64,000 nt of DNA. Origin: Lingula anatina. Taxonomy: Eukaryota > Brachiopoda > Lingulata > Lingulida > Lingulidae. Shown piece after piece: positions 1-13,704 of the stretch. The stretch spans positions 99,969-163,968 of the forward strand of contig NW_019775528.1 of the NCBI RefSeq assembly GCF_001039355.2, in the 5' to 3' direction. How positions within the stretch are numbered: the stretch's first letter is position 1; every line of letters begins with the position of its first letter. Both the position numbers and the translations under genes were made by a program. A model generated the notes under the pieces. It was not told where the DNA came from, made no database searches, and saw only the letters and a list, made by a program, of their open reading frames with translations.

Positions 1-3000
1 TTTCATTCAGTTTATATGAAAAATAACACCAACTGTGAAGGTGACCTCATTGATTATCTAAGCTTGAATAATATACTGTATGTTTTCAAAATGAAACTGC
101 TGTATGAGTATTACATTGATTTATATAGGTATGGTAGTTTAATTGAGGTGCCTTAAATTGCTCCAAAATTGATATGCAATATTTTAAAAAAATATGATTT
201 TATACTAGAATATATACTTTTGAAAAAAATGATGGGAATTTAAACTACCTTGGAAAAATGTTTCTAAAATGGAACTACTGCATCAGGTTGCCCTCAACGC
301 ATTTATCATACACTCTAAATCCTGAAGGTGTTTTCAGTGTAGTCTTTAATCATATGTCTTTTTACTTGTTTGGTTGGCTGTTTGTTTTATTATTTCCCAA
401 AATACTGACCATACCTTTGCATAAGTCTTAACACAACCATCCATGAAAATACATAAAAAAAAGTAATATCCAGTTTTTCTTTCTTACACTCAATACAGTG
501 CAAATTCATCATTTTTAGTGTCACTTTTGTACCTATTTTTAAGATGATGTTCCCTAGGCCTATATTTTCACCCACACTGCTGAACAGATAACCCCACCTC
601 AATACATACATATTTTCTAATCTCACAGGAATTAAGTCATGGCATGCAAAAACCTCATTTAAAATTATAAGCTTAAGCCTATCCAAGATGATTCCCATTA
701 ATAGTCTATAATTCAAGTATTTTTTATTTTCAAATAAAAATTAAATTGTTTTACATGACAATTTAGCTGCTTAATTTCAGTTAACTCATACAAATTTGTC
801 TCACAAAGTAACATCTAACTTTCCAATGTGTTAAACAAGTCTGTTTTTTTAAAACAATTAAATAAATAAAATTCTGCCACATCAAACAAAGCATGTCTCT
901 CTAATGCAGGCTGTCTGTGGCTTAAGTTACTTTTCAGAGTCCCATGCTTTTTATGACTTTAAAATAAAATGGTCACTTATAATAAGCCAAAATGAAAGGC
1001 TAAGCAACCTTTTTTAAACATTTTTTGTGTATTCCAGCTACCTAATATAAGATATCACTTTTTAAATCCACTTTTTTGAAAGAGTACTGAAAATATATTT
1101 TCACTATGAGTACCATACTATATAAAACCAGAAAAGTTTACCAATATCAAATCATGCGCAGTGTTTGCTAAGTGCCTAATTTAGGTCATACATTGTACCG
1201 TTTGTCACCATGCAGTCTTGATGATAAAGCCAGACTATATGACCCATTCATAATGCTTCACACATGTTACATAAAAGCAGAAATGCTTAGACCAATCTAA
1301 AAAAAATGACAAATCTAGCAGCTTTAAAATAGATGCTTTATATTGTAGACTGACCTCCATATTGCAACTAAATCCATTAAGAGTGTCCAATTAAAACTAA
1401 CCAACTGCAAAAATAAAATTGCAAAAAATAAATAAATAAATAAAATAATAATAATAATAAAATAATAAAAATAATAATCCAATATATATCTATCCAATCC
1501 ATTGGCATTACCTTTACAGACAGCAACAAACTGGACCCTACAGACTACTGTATAATACCACAGTGTTCTGCAGTGTACTTGTAGCTAACTATAACTAATA
1601 CATTATCTGATTGACTCAATGTATTGGTATATGCTGGTACATATTTATGGTAATAACTCGGATCTTTTCAATGGGGGAAAATTGTGGATTTACAGATACT
1701 GTATTTTCTAAGTCTTAATTTCTTAAAACAAGACCAATCCTATTGAGTGGTACCTTATAGTTCTATTCTATGCATTAAAAGCACCACCAATGCTATACAA
1801 AAATATAATTTTTATGATTTTAAAATGATGTATCTAAAAGTTTGATAATTTTTGCCCATTGAAAAGATTGAGTCAATACCGTACGCCTTTGCGGACAGCA
1901 ACAAGCACGAGGCGAGGCACCCTGCCATGCGTTCATATTCAGGTGACGTTCAGGTTAGCAAACAAAGCTACTCCATCTAATGCTGGCTATCATTTTGTAC
2001 CAGTCTGCAGTCTTTCATTGAAAATATAATTACAGTATTATTTTTCATCCTTTTTTTGTAAAAAATACTTGATCCATATGTAATAAGTATCACATGAAAA
2101 TCTAAGTAACCAACATAAAGGAAAAGTTTGGAAAAAATTCCTCCCAGGTCGAAGGTATCAATTCAAGTTTTGAGTTTGCTTTGATGACAAATTCAGAAGA
2201 CATGGTCCCTTTAGGGCATTTATAGCAATTAAGCAATTTCCCTAGTAAAAAAAAAAAGAAAAGAAAAACTACCCAATTTCAAAGCGCACAAAAGTTACTG
2301 CTACGGATAACGGTATAAGCTTTATTTGCAAATAGTCTGTCATCAGTTAAGTCACCATATCTTGATAACAAATAAAAGCCAGAAAACGTGACTCATGAGA
2401 ATTGTGTTGCATCAACACAGGATTCCTTACCAATCCAAAAGACTTCAATTTTTAAATTATCTAACATTAAACAATTAACACATCCTTGCAATTGTAGACT
2501 GAACAGCATATCCTGCAGCAAGGACTCTATAAACATGGACAGTTTTAAACGTAACTAATCAAGTCAAAAACCAGTTATCAATACATACGTTTACCTGAGT
2601 CATCGGTAGATACCTTCAAAAACAGCAACAAACTGGAGCAAATAAGCTACTGTAGTTACTGCCTAATAACTTTCTGGTGGCATACTGCAGCAAAATTCAT
2701 ATTATCCAAGGTTATATTAAAAATCGATGCATTGGTATACTGGTAAATTAGCCTTAATTTACAGAGAGCAACAAAGTTGAGGCAAGTGACGGTACCGTTT
2801 CTGAACATCCAGGTCTACAGAAAGGCTCTCATTACCTAATGCCAAAGTCAAGGCAACTGAATAATTAATTGCCAATAACATGCAACAGCTGATAACGCAT
2901 GCCTCGTCAAGTCTATGCCGCGCACACGTTTTATTAGATCAGGAATCTTAGCATTATCAACTAATTCATCAATCTGAGGAAGTGTATTTTGTGTGATTGT

Positions 3001-3111
3001 TTTGATAAAGGATGTGTGTGTTTTTCTTTTAAATTTCTTGTCACAGAAGCAAACAAAAGCTGCTGTGAGGTTTTACTATGATAAGTTCCTTTGCAGGCCA
3101 GAGAAAATCAG
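1..3111. other. Downstream flank / 3' UTR side of the myosin gene
   Basis: AT-rich, no convincing coding region; the one short open frame (390-716) looks random. It contains scattered copies of a motif around ACAGCAACAAACTGGA (near 1520, 1897, 2622, 2770) and a 15-base inverted pair at about 1669-1685 and 1855-1870. The myosin 3' UTR must begin at 3111 and run downward; its end was not fixed. Confidence 0.5.
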
Positions 3112-5581
3112 TTAAGGGATTGGCAAATAATGAGGATCGGAGATTAAATTGCTATCAATCAATTTATCAATGTGTCCTGGTGGCCCCAGGCTGCAGGAAG
3201 AAAAAAACAGTCATTTAAATTTGCTCTGTTGATGTCTCTATACAAGACTGAATTATCTTAAGAAACTAAATAGTGCAATTTTTACCTAGTGTGTTGCTTC
3301 TAAACTTAATGAGAGAGAGAGAGAGAGAGAAGATTGATATCAAAACCAACTCTATCAATTCTATACACCTACACAGATAAACAGCACCTTTCTATAATCC
3401 TAAGCTAATTCCCCGATTGCACTCTCGCAAGAATCCCCTGCAGAGTTGAACTGACCTAGCTAGTAAATGTGTAAATCTGAATGCCGTCTTAGATCCTATT
3501 ACCTCTTATCCACAAGCTTTCCAGCAGGGGTCCTTCTTAAGCCTCTTCTTGGCTGTGGGGCTTGGCCGAACGTCTGGTCAAGGTCCTCCTCAGACCCCAG
3601 TCTTGACCGCCGCGACATGGGCTGGACCACATCAGGCATATTATTGTACCTGGAAGATTTTTTAAGAATTAATTTCATTCATTCAGTGTGTTTTACTACA
3701 CCTGTAATATTTAATAGTATTACTTTTTTTTATTTCATTAAATTTTTTTTAATTGGGAAGACTAAAATGTTGGACTACATTGTTTATGTAGCATATAAAA
3801 TAACAGCTTAATATATGATAAATAATTTACTCTGAATAATAACAGCCTAATTCTAAATTATTTATTTTATTTATTATACACAATTTACAACATTCTGACT
3901 TTACTACAACTCTTATTTGACTAAATAAAATATATTCTTTTTTTTTCTTTTTTTTTTTGTTCATATTTAAAATCCCACTCAGTGGAGACAAGTTAAATAT
4001 ATATATGTTTTCCTTCACCTGTCATTATAATAATTCAACAAAAAAGCCCTCATTGTGAATAAAGCATGCAAACCTAATTACACTGAACTGACCTCTACAG
4101 TAAACAAAGTTCAGACAAACAAGAACGTTCATTCAATTATTGATTCTCGCTCTACCTTTCTCTTCATCTAGTTCATTTATTTGTTAACACTATCTCTCCC
4201 CTTTTTTTTCCTGTTTATTCATCCGTTTCTCCTTCCCTCCATCATCCTTACCTTGCTTCATGGGCATTCCTGCCATTAGACATGGGATGCACTGGTGCTG
4301 CACTCTGGTGGTGAGAAATATAACCCTGGGGCTCCCTCTGGGGACTAACGCTCCTCTCCACTAAATATCCATGTTCATTCACAACCAAATTAGCCTGTTG
4401 GGGCCTCTCAAAGTCTGCATTGTGGCCATTTTGATGTCTGTGATCTCTATGGGGATCTCTCTGAGGAGGTGCGGAAATATTTCGATGGTTGGAAACAGGG
4501 TGGCCATTTTGATAATAATCCGGTTCATTTCTATGAATGTCTCTGTGGTGATAATTGTGTTGATGTCCTCTTGGGATCACATCATCTTCGTTTTCATAGT
4601 CTGCCGGAGGAAATGCGTCGTAATTAGCGGGACTGAAATTGCGCTGATGAGAATAATATGGGTCCGCAGCAGAATACATGTTTTTCTGTTGCAATTGTTT
4701 TTGTTGTTGCTGTTGTTGTTCCTTCAGTTTCTCCTCCAACTGTTGTTTTTCTTTCAGTTTTTGTTGTTCTTCTCTCCGTTTCTGTTCCTGTTCAGCCTCA
4801 AGTGCAGCTGCGGCCAATGCAGCAGTGAGTTTTCTCTCCTCTTCTTTTTTCTTTTCTCTGGCTTTTCTTTCCTCCTCGACCTAAAAAGGGGAACAATTCT
4901 TTGCCTTAGACTTCAGCGAAAAAAAGGTGAGTTTTGTTTACAGGACTTGACAAAAGGGTCACCATGATGACCTTAAAGTTTGTAAGCATCCATTGCCTTT
5001 CATACCATCCACTACCTGAGAAAAATTTAGAAAAAACTTTTTTCTATATTCATGGACTCTGAGAGATACAAATATAGTGACAAATTATTATGTTACACAA
5101 TATATGAAGGTACTAATATGACACTGGTGATTCCAAGATTATGCTGAGAATAGGGTACAAACCATGTAATCTATTTTTGAATTATTTTTCTGCAATTCCC
5201 ATGTCAAATATAAAATAAACAGCAGGAGAGTACTTTTACTATAGTACATGCATGTACATAAGCTTTGCACACAATTTTTTTTTTCTGGAGGGAGTGAGAA
5301 AAAGGAGCCTCCAAATTGGAATATATATGCCTTCTCTGCCCCCATCCTCTAACTAGACCCACCATAACATTATTGTTGATAAGTACTTTAATATTTGAAT
5401 ATGAAAAGAAGAGGGGGTCTTGGAACACTTGATACATATCCACAAAGGCAAGTTTGTGGCATAGAAAAATCTACACGTTTTTGAAGATTAATTATAAATG
5501 TAATAATAGTAGTAATTATAATAATAATAACAATAATAATAACAATAATAATAACAAGAACATATACTAAAACTCCTCCCT

Positions 5582-5638
<57 letters not shown>

Positions 5639-6343
5639 TTCACAATCACTAACACACCCACGCTCACAAACATACACATAGACACGCTCACATACTTTCC
5701 TTTCTAATAACATATTATGGCAATAATTACCCAATTTGTAACTAACATGTGATTTACACCCCCATCATGCCAACCAATGACTGATAAGAAGCCTTAACAC
5801 CTCTAAATTCCCTCTGTCCCTGCCAACAGTCACTAACTCTCACTCAAGAGGTATTAGAACTAATTGTACTACAGTATTACTCAAATATAAACACAGACAC
5901 AATAATTCCGGGTATGATAATTCTAGTCTTACCAAATCTACAGCCAAAGTTGGCACATTCTGTCATGCAGGTAATACGAAATTTTCTAGTTGCGTCAACT
6001 TGGCCTCCTTAGGCTTTATTAAAGATAAGACGAGATATGCAGACTGTTTGGACTTTAAGGAGCACATAGAGTTTGCAATGGTTCTTTTATATATACATTT
6101 TTTATAACTGTAAACGTATCAAGTTAGTTGAATTATTATTGGTTTGGGTGAAAATTTGACTTTTTAAATAAATTTCTAAGACCAAAGAATCTCAAATGTT
6201 CTTTTCAACAGAGCTCTCCTTTAATTTTATAACTTATGGGTAATTATACAATCTATAAGAATTATTATCTAATTGAATATTTCCCTATGCTTTGGAATGC
6301 AATTTCAGTTCGTCTAGTTTCACATCTGATCAAAATTCAGTCA

Positions 6344-6386
<43 letters not shown>

Positions 6387-8335
6387 TCAGCCAGTCTTTT
6401 AAATAAATATTGACATTTCAAAGTCCCTGATAAGATAACACAGAATTTAGAGACTGTTACAAATGCTTCTTAGACTCTTCTTACGAGTAGAATATAATAC
6501 TGGGAGACACTGGGCTTTCGAAATTAAATCAAAATCAATGGTATTAATTAGTAATAATTCAATCTTTAAAGAAATATGTTGCAAAATGTGCATATATGAA
6601 ATACTGAATAAAAATCAAAATATGTAAACTACAGAAAGTTACTAAATAAAAGGTAATGCAGACCTGCAAAATTTACCACAAAATTACCTGACTGAAAAAG
6701 TAACATGAATCTTTTTTTTTTTAATTTCAGTATAATTTTACTTTTTTTTAAATTTCAGTATCATTTTATTATTTGCATAAAATGCTACACAGAGGCAAAA
6801 CACCTGCCCCTACTAAAAACATGTCCTATAAGCACATGTCTCTCATATTGAGTAATATGAATCTTCTGTAATCCTCTTTATAGTGAGTCAGTGCTTTAGA
6901 GAGCTTATGAATGGAAACACATTTACTGAATGCTCAACAAATTATCTTAAAATACTATTATTATTAGTATACTGAATACCATGACCTATTAGTCTAACAT
7001 CTAACATGATTACTGTGATCTGCCATTCCTGGAGGTGGGGGTGGGGGGATTTAAAATTGCTGTATCTTATACTTTTCTATAATAGCATTATCATGTCTTT
7101 TCCCATGCATTGCAAATGTATGTCCTTGTTAACAAACTGAATGCAGTCCAGTCATTTCAAAAGAAGGATTACAGGCCTGTAACTGGAAAATTTCAAAGGG
7201 GGCTTCTTTTTCCAAAAAAAAGCAGACCTTTTAACCAATTTACCCAACAAAGCATGAAAAATGGCATACATATACGACTGAGATCAAATTTTAATTCATG
7301 GTGGTCATCTTTTCTAGACCAAAGGGCAGTTTTTTCATCCCAACCCTCACCTTAAACCCCCCCCCCCCCACCTACAGCCCCAGGTCGTAGTTACCGTAGT
7401 TACCTAATATCTTGTCAGGTGATCTGTCATACTTAAACATGAATCACTTTGTTGTGCTGTGGTTAATTCTTGGAAGAGTTTGCTGTCACCAATTATTTTT
7501 GACAGGTGCAATATGGATTAGAGCAAGCTCAGGTAGATATACCCTGGTAGTTAAAATAAATACACAACAGGGGGCCATTTCATAAAATATCTGATGTATT
7601 GATCAAAATTTGGTCTAAAATTTAAGAACAAATTCCTAGTCTTCTTTTGCCATAAAAACATCATATTTTGTCCAGTAAAATGAATCATTGTGCTCGTTTT
7701 ATAACAAGAAACAAATTGGGGCTTTTTCAGACTAATAACCACTCTTTTTCAGCTCAAGACAGGTCATTTATCCAAATTTGTGCAGGTGAAAATTTCTTTG
7801 TCCAAGTCAAGACCCACTTTCTTTTGAAAGTTCTTTTTTGAAACAGGCCCGAGAGGAGCAACCTTATGTAAAAATTGTGTTTTTAGATATTAATCACACA
7901 TCACTACACCTATAGAGTTGTGCTATGGGAGGTTTACACACATATAACTGGAGGATTACCTGTGCGATCCAACTGCACAGTAATTACCAATCATAAACAT
8001 TTTTCATTTTTACCAATTTATACCTAAATTTATCAACCATTTTCTACAAGAATGAACCAAATATGAGAAACCAAAGTTTTAACATATTGCACTTTTTGGT
8101 AAAAATCAAGTTTTCTCCCAATAACAAAGAAAACAGACTAATGTTTTAACTTGGATCGCCCTTGGTTTCACAGTCTGTGTGTGTAAATGCGTCAGACAGG
8201 TGTCCCACCATATTTACTTCCTGGTTGATAAAGAGGCTGTCAAACATTTCAAAGGTCAGTGCACAAGCACGTTTTTATATTAGCTTAGCAGGTAAATTTG
8301 TGCAGGGCATTAAAGTGCACAGACACAAACACTTT

Positions 8336-8399
<64 letters not shown>

Positions 8400-8849
8400 N
8401 AGATATTAATCACACATCACTACACCTATAGAGTTGCGCTTAGGATGGTTTACACACACACAACTGAAGGACCACCAGTGTGATCCAACTGCACGGTAAT
8501 TACCAATGATAAACATTTTTCAATTTTACCAATTTATAACTAAACTTTTCAACTATTTTAACATAAATTAAACAAATATGAGAAAACCAGCTTTTAACAT
8601 AATGCATTTTTGGTAAAAATAAAGTTTTCTCCCAATGACAAAGTAAACATACTAATGTGTTAACTTGGATCGCCCTTGGATTCACAGTATGTGTGTGTAA
8701 ATGCAGCAGACAGGTGTCCCTCCATATTTACTTCCTGGTTGATAAAGAGGCTGTCAAACACTTCTAAGGTCAGTGCACAAGCACGTTTTAATATTAGCTT
8801 AGCAGGTAAATTTGTACAAGGCATTAAAGTGCACAGACACAAACACTTT

Positions 8850-8894
<45 letters not shown>

Positions 8895-9290
8895 ATTTCT
8901 TCAGTTGTACCATTATTTTATCTTCTCTTTTATAAAAAAATTAACCATAAAACAGATAAATGAATGAATGAATGAATAAATGAAGGAATGAATGGATCAA
9001 TAAATAAATAAATAAAAGATAAAAAATTAGTACCTTTCTTTCCTGTCTTATCTTGTCGTGTTCTTGTTGAAGCTGTACAAGATGATACGTCCTCTCCGCC
9101 TGCTGGGTGAGAATAGCCACAAAGGCACTGAGGAGGGACCTCTCTTTCACGAGCTTTTCTTTCTTGGCGCGGAACTTCTTTCTGGTGAGAAACCCGCGGA
9201 CATAACTCTGCACGCGAAGAACTTTGGCCTGTATGATGTCCATGTGGAGATTCAGCTGTTCTGTGTGCCAGTATTTCAAGAATACCTGGC

Positions 9291-9321
<31 letters not shown>

Positions 9322-9546
9322 TATGAAATCATAAAACAATTCTAACTGATATACAATAACTGTTAAAACGTATAAATTGCTAAAAAGAAAAAAAAATGTA
9401 AATACACAAAAAGTATATAAACTTTTTTGTCTAGTTCATTTATCTTACAAAATTAAAACCTGGATTGATAATTATAAATCTAAACTCATGTGCTATTCTA
9501 CTATGGTATTTTCTTACTACTAATATTGCCCGTTCATGCATACATT

Positions 9547-9615
<69 letters not shown>

Positions 9616-11943
9616 ACCTTGTGCATCCCTATCTCCCATCCATGTATGTTGGCTGCCTGCAGCACCTGATAACAATGCAATGGTATGGGATCCACCTTGG
9701 CAGTCAGTGGAAAGGCAATCATCTTATACCTGGAGTTAATTTGTTAAAAATAAACTTGAGAACTATAATGAGTGTTCGCTTCTATAGCAAATAATAATAA
9801 TAGTAAAGAAATAAAATATTATACAACATTCCTTGCAGCAAATTTCCCTTTATATCTAAAGTATTCCCTTTGTTCCAAATCCATCAACAAAATTACTAGT
9901 TATAAGATGACCCAGTTTTGATTTCAAAATTTTCTAATTTTACAAATTAAGAGAAAAGGTGTTCAAATATCCAGGAAAGTATTATATTTTGCTAATTAAA
10001 GAGTTACACACTTTGTGTGTCTTTAATTCTGAATAAAATATTTCACACTGGTATCATAAAGACATGCACAAAAAGGTACTTGAAAATTTATACAAGTTCA
10101 TTACAAAACCTCACCCTTAAGTAAACAAACTGTGATGGCAGCAGTGGGGAGTCACACTCACCTGTCTAAGAAGGTATGAAAAGGCAATCTCGTGGGAAAC
10201 CCAATGTGCCTGATCCTGGTGGTTTCCAGGACGCCAGTGTAGCGGAGTTGTTCCAGAACCATGCGAGGCTCAAAGTTATCAGCTTGTTTGTAGTTATTGG
10301 GCTTAATACATCTGTAAGAAGAGTTTTTTTCATTATGAGCTACAGTCTTGTGCAGAGACAGTGACATTACAGATACGCTTACAACAAAAATGTTTAAGTT
10401 GTCTTACGTATGCCCTTTTAGAGGACAAAAGAATTGTGTGCAAATTCGTTAGTTAAGGGACAATGCCGACTTGCATATATTTTACGTACAGTGTAGATAA
10501 GGTCCATCATTAACAGCTTATTTGTATTTTTAAAAATGTGTTTAATGCATTATTTCTTTTTTTCAAAATTTTTATTACTATTAATTTTTCTATCAGTTTA
10601 AAGCATCTAAGATTTCTTTTCATATATCAGCTTAAAAAAGTTATTGTCTTGATTGCAATTCTTGCATTTAAAGCAACTATAATGAGAGAGATTTATCTTT
10701 AAAATCTCAATCATTTTTCAACATGAGATTAACAAAATATCTTGTAAGATCACAAATTAGATATCAATCCTACCTTACAAATTGTGGTTCTGCTTCCAGT
10801 AGCTTGCTCATGAGATCTGTCAATGAAGTCTAAAAAAGGAGTTTTAAGTTCTAATTTCAAGATTAAAAACAAATTTGGAATTTCAATTGAACCTTTTGCC
10901 CTTGAAGGGTCAGTTTTTAAACTATTATATTATTTACTGAACTTGTGAGATTCTTTTCTTAATAATTCACTTTCATCTTTTGATATCTATACTTCACAAT
11001 TTTTTCTAAATATTTCACCAACCCGTACCTGAAATTTTGCTCCAGCAGTCTTCTGATTAAGGGACTCTTGCTCAACAGTTCGTCTTGCTTGGTATCTGAA
11101 ATAAAAAAGACAGTTATTCAAAGTTATCTTCATTCAAGCATGATACAGAACCATCGATTGGGGAAGTTAGAAATTACTGCATTTCAATGCATAGTTCATT
11201 TTTAGTTTTTAAAATTTGGTAAATTTTCTACTTTTAATTTTCATCACTTTAAACAATTTTGAATGTACTGACTATAAATTAAATTACAACAGTTATTGCA
11301 AATCTTAGTCAGTCCATCAAATACCTAAAGTCATTTTAAAAAATTTAACAAACGTCCAGCATATCTTTGGTACCAATTTATTGTTCATTGTTTTATGTTA
11401 CTCAGTCATGTTTTGTAAACACATAAGATATATAATAGAGAAAAAAGAAAGAAAAATAAAACTGCAACTACACCAAAAACAAGACTGTAATCTTACCGCT
11501 CCTTCAACGCCTTGCCAGCTTGTCTTGAAAGACTCTTGGTACGTCTGCTGACATCTGGTGCCCGACAACGTAAAATGGACTTTCTACTTCGGATTGGGGT
11601 TTTAGAGCTTTTAGATAGAGTTAAAAACATCAAAGTGAGAATGAGATGAAGAAAATTCAACCTAATGGATGAAATGTCATTGTCTATTTCTTGACATTTC
11701 TTCAGCAAGAATCAAAAACAATTAATTTTTCCAAAAAGTGAAAGAGGCAGCTCAAAAAAATTCAGCTGATAAAAGCGTTAGAGAACTGCAGATATATAAC
11801 TCATTTGCAAACCAAGCACAGAAAAAAAATCATGATGTAGAAAATTTCTCTTATTCAAGAATATTCAAAATAAATTGATGGGATTGGTGCTCATGTGCAT
11901 ACATGTGTGCGCGCTTGCATGCCTGTGGATATATGTGTATAAA

Positions 11944-11982
<39 letters not shown>

Positions 11983-13643
11983 ACGTGCACATAAGTGTAT
12001 GCATGTGCACACAGCATTCCTGTGCACATTCAAGTGTGCATACATGCATTTATATGTACACATGTTCATATACATGAGCATACATGCATGCCTGCATATG
12101 TGCGTGCGTGCATGCCTGCGTACTCACTTTATCAGCAGTGTTCCTGTATCAGCCACTTGGGCAGTAAAAAGATCACAGATAATCTGGGAGTCACTGTTCT
12201 TCATGCATTCTAGGATATTGGGACTAAGAGTATCACGATTCTTCTCCAGGAAGCCCTCCGCATTATAGATGACCTGAAACATAAAAATCATAGTCATTTG
12301 CTTATAGAATTTCTTATCAAAATTTTTATAACCATCTAACATTTTCATCTTTAGATATCTTTATGTAAAAGATTACTGAATATTTTATAGATTTAAATAT
12401 TAGATCTCAAAAATATGAATTAATTACATGATTAATTAACAACTTTTAAGTTAAGTTATTACAATAATAATTAATAATAAAAATAATTATTCTTAAATTA
12501 TTTACTTAAGATTATTACTGCTGTTGTTGATATTATCATCATTATCATTATTATTATTATATTATATTTTTTATTATCTAAACACTCACCTGGCCAGCAT
12601 AATGTATCACCCCAAACGCAGGGACCCTGTTGCTAAGTGACCGCACCAAGTGAGGATTTTTCGTGTGATGTTGTACGATTTTGTCAACAAAACTGGAGTC
12701 TGTGGCACGCGGGAACTTTGTCTCCTCATCCAGCAAGGAGAAAATACCCACAGGCTTCTGGTTGGTAGAAAATACATATAAATTCAAATCAATGCATACA
12801 GGGTCATACATTTTAAAATCTAAATGTTTGAAATGTTGAACCTTAATAATTTAATAAATATACAGTTAAGTTTACTTCTATTACATATTAAGTTCTCTCG
12901 CTTTTTATACACATATAATGTTTTTGATAAAACATTTGTGTTTTAAATAAATCACTTAAAATATACAAATAAACAAACAAATTAATTAATTAATATATTC
13001 ACCTCTAGAAAAAGCTCCAGCAAAGGCCAATTATTGGTAAACTCTATGTTAATCTCTTTTAGCCCCTCCTTATCGTACTCTTCTAACTCCCAGGCGAAGA
13101 TGTGCTGGTTGAAGTAATACTGCAACTGTTCGTTTGCTACATTTATACACAGTTGCTCAAAACTGTTTGACTCAAAGTTCTCAAACCCTGCAATGTCGAG
13201 AATTCCAATTTTGGGACCTGGGCTGGACCTGAAAGATGAAAAGATCAATTTTTAGCCATTTGCATGGTTAGATATGATTAATCTTAAGGATTTATATAAC
13301 ATACTTAGCTTTTTTATATATTACATATAATTAATAAATATATATTTAACTAGAAAAGCACTTCAAGAGCGCAGACCTCTGCCAAGGCAGCGATTGTTTA
13401 TTATTGATTGATTATTGATCCAGATCACTACTGAAAACTAATCACTTCTAAGTTAACCCATTTCCTATCTACCCTGAAAATTTCATCAAAATCGGTCCAT
13501 AACTTTTAGAGTTATGTTGATAACAAACAAACAAACAAACAGACAGACAGGGGTGAAAACATAACCTCCTTGGCAGAGGTAATAACTTTAAGAATTATAC
13601 TCTTATATTTATATATTATGATTTCTGTTGCTGTGATGATGAC

Positions 13644-13704
<61 letters not shown>

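Larger units (their letters stand above)
4881..9033 (-). other. Large myosin intron 19 with tandem duplication and microsatellites
   Basis: Separates the IQ-region exon from the coiled-coil/tail exon. It holds a (CA)n tract, a (CT)n tract, a diverged copy of the 42922 element near 7172 and a 0.5-kb tandem duplication ending in (GA)n. No exon was seen inside. Confidence 0.6.

Noticed and set aside
4371-4967. 198-codon plus-strand open frame, hydrophobic
   Set aside because: Shadow of myosin exon 20: polyGln and Glu codons read backwards give Leu/Phe runs.
8162-8896. Open frames ending in Arg-Glu or Ser-Leu repeats
   Set aside because: They come from (GA)n read in different frames within duplicated intron sequence.
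13350-13582. tRNA-derived SINE head
   Set aside because: No A/B box pair could be placed with confidence, so only a dispersed repeat is claimed.
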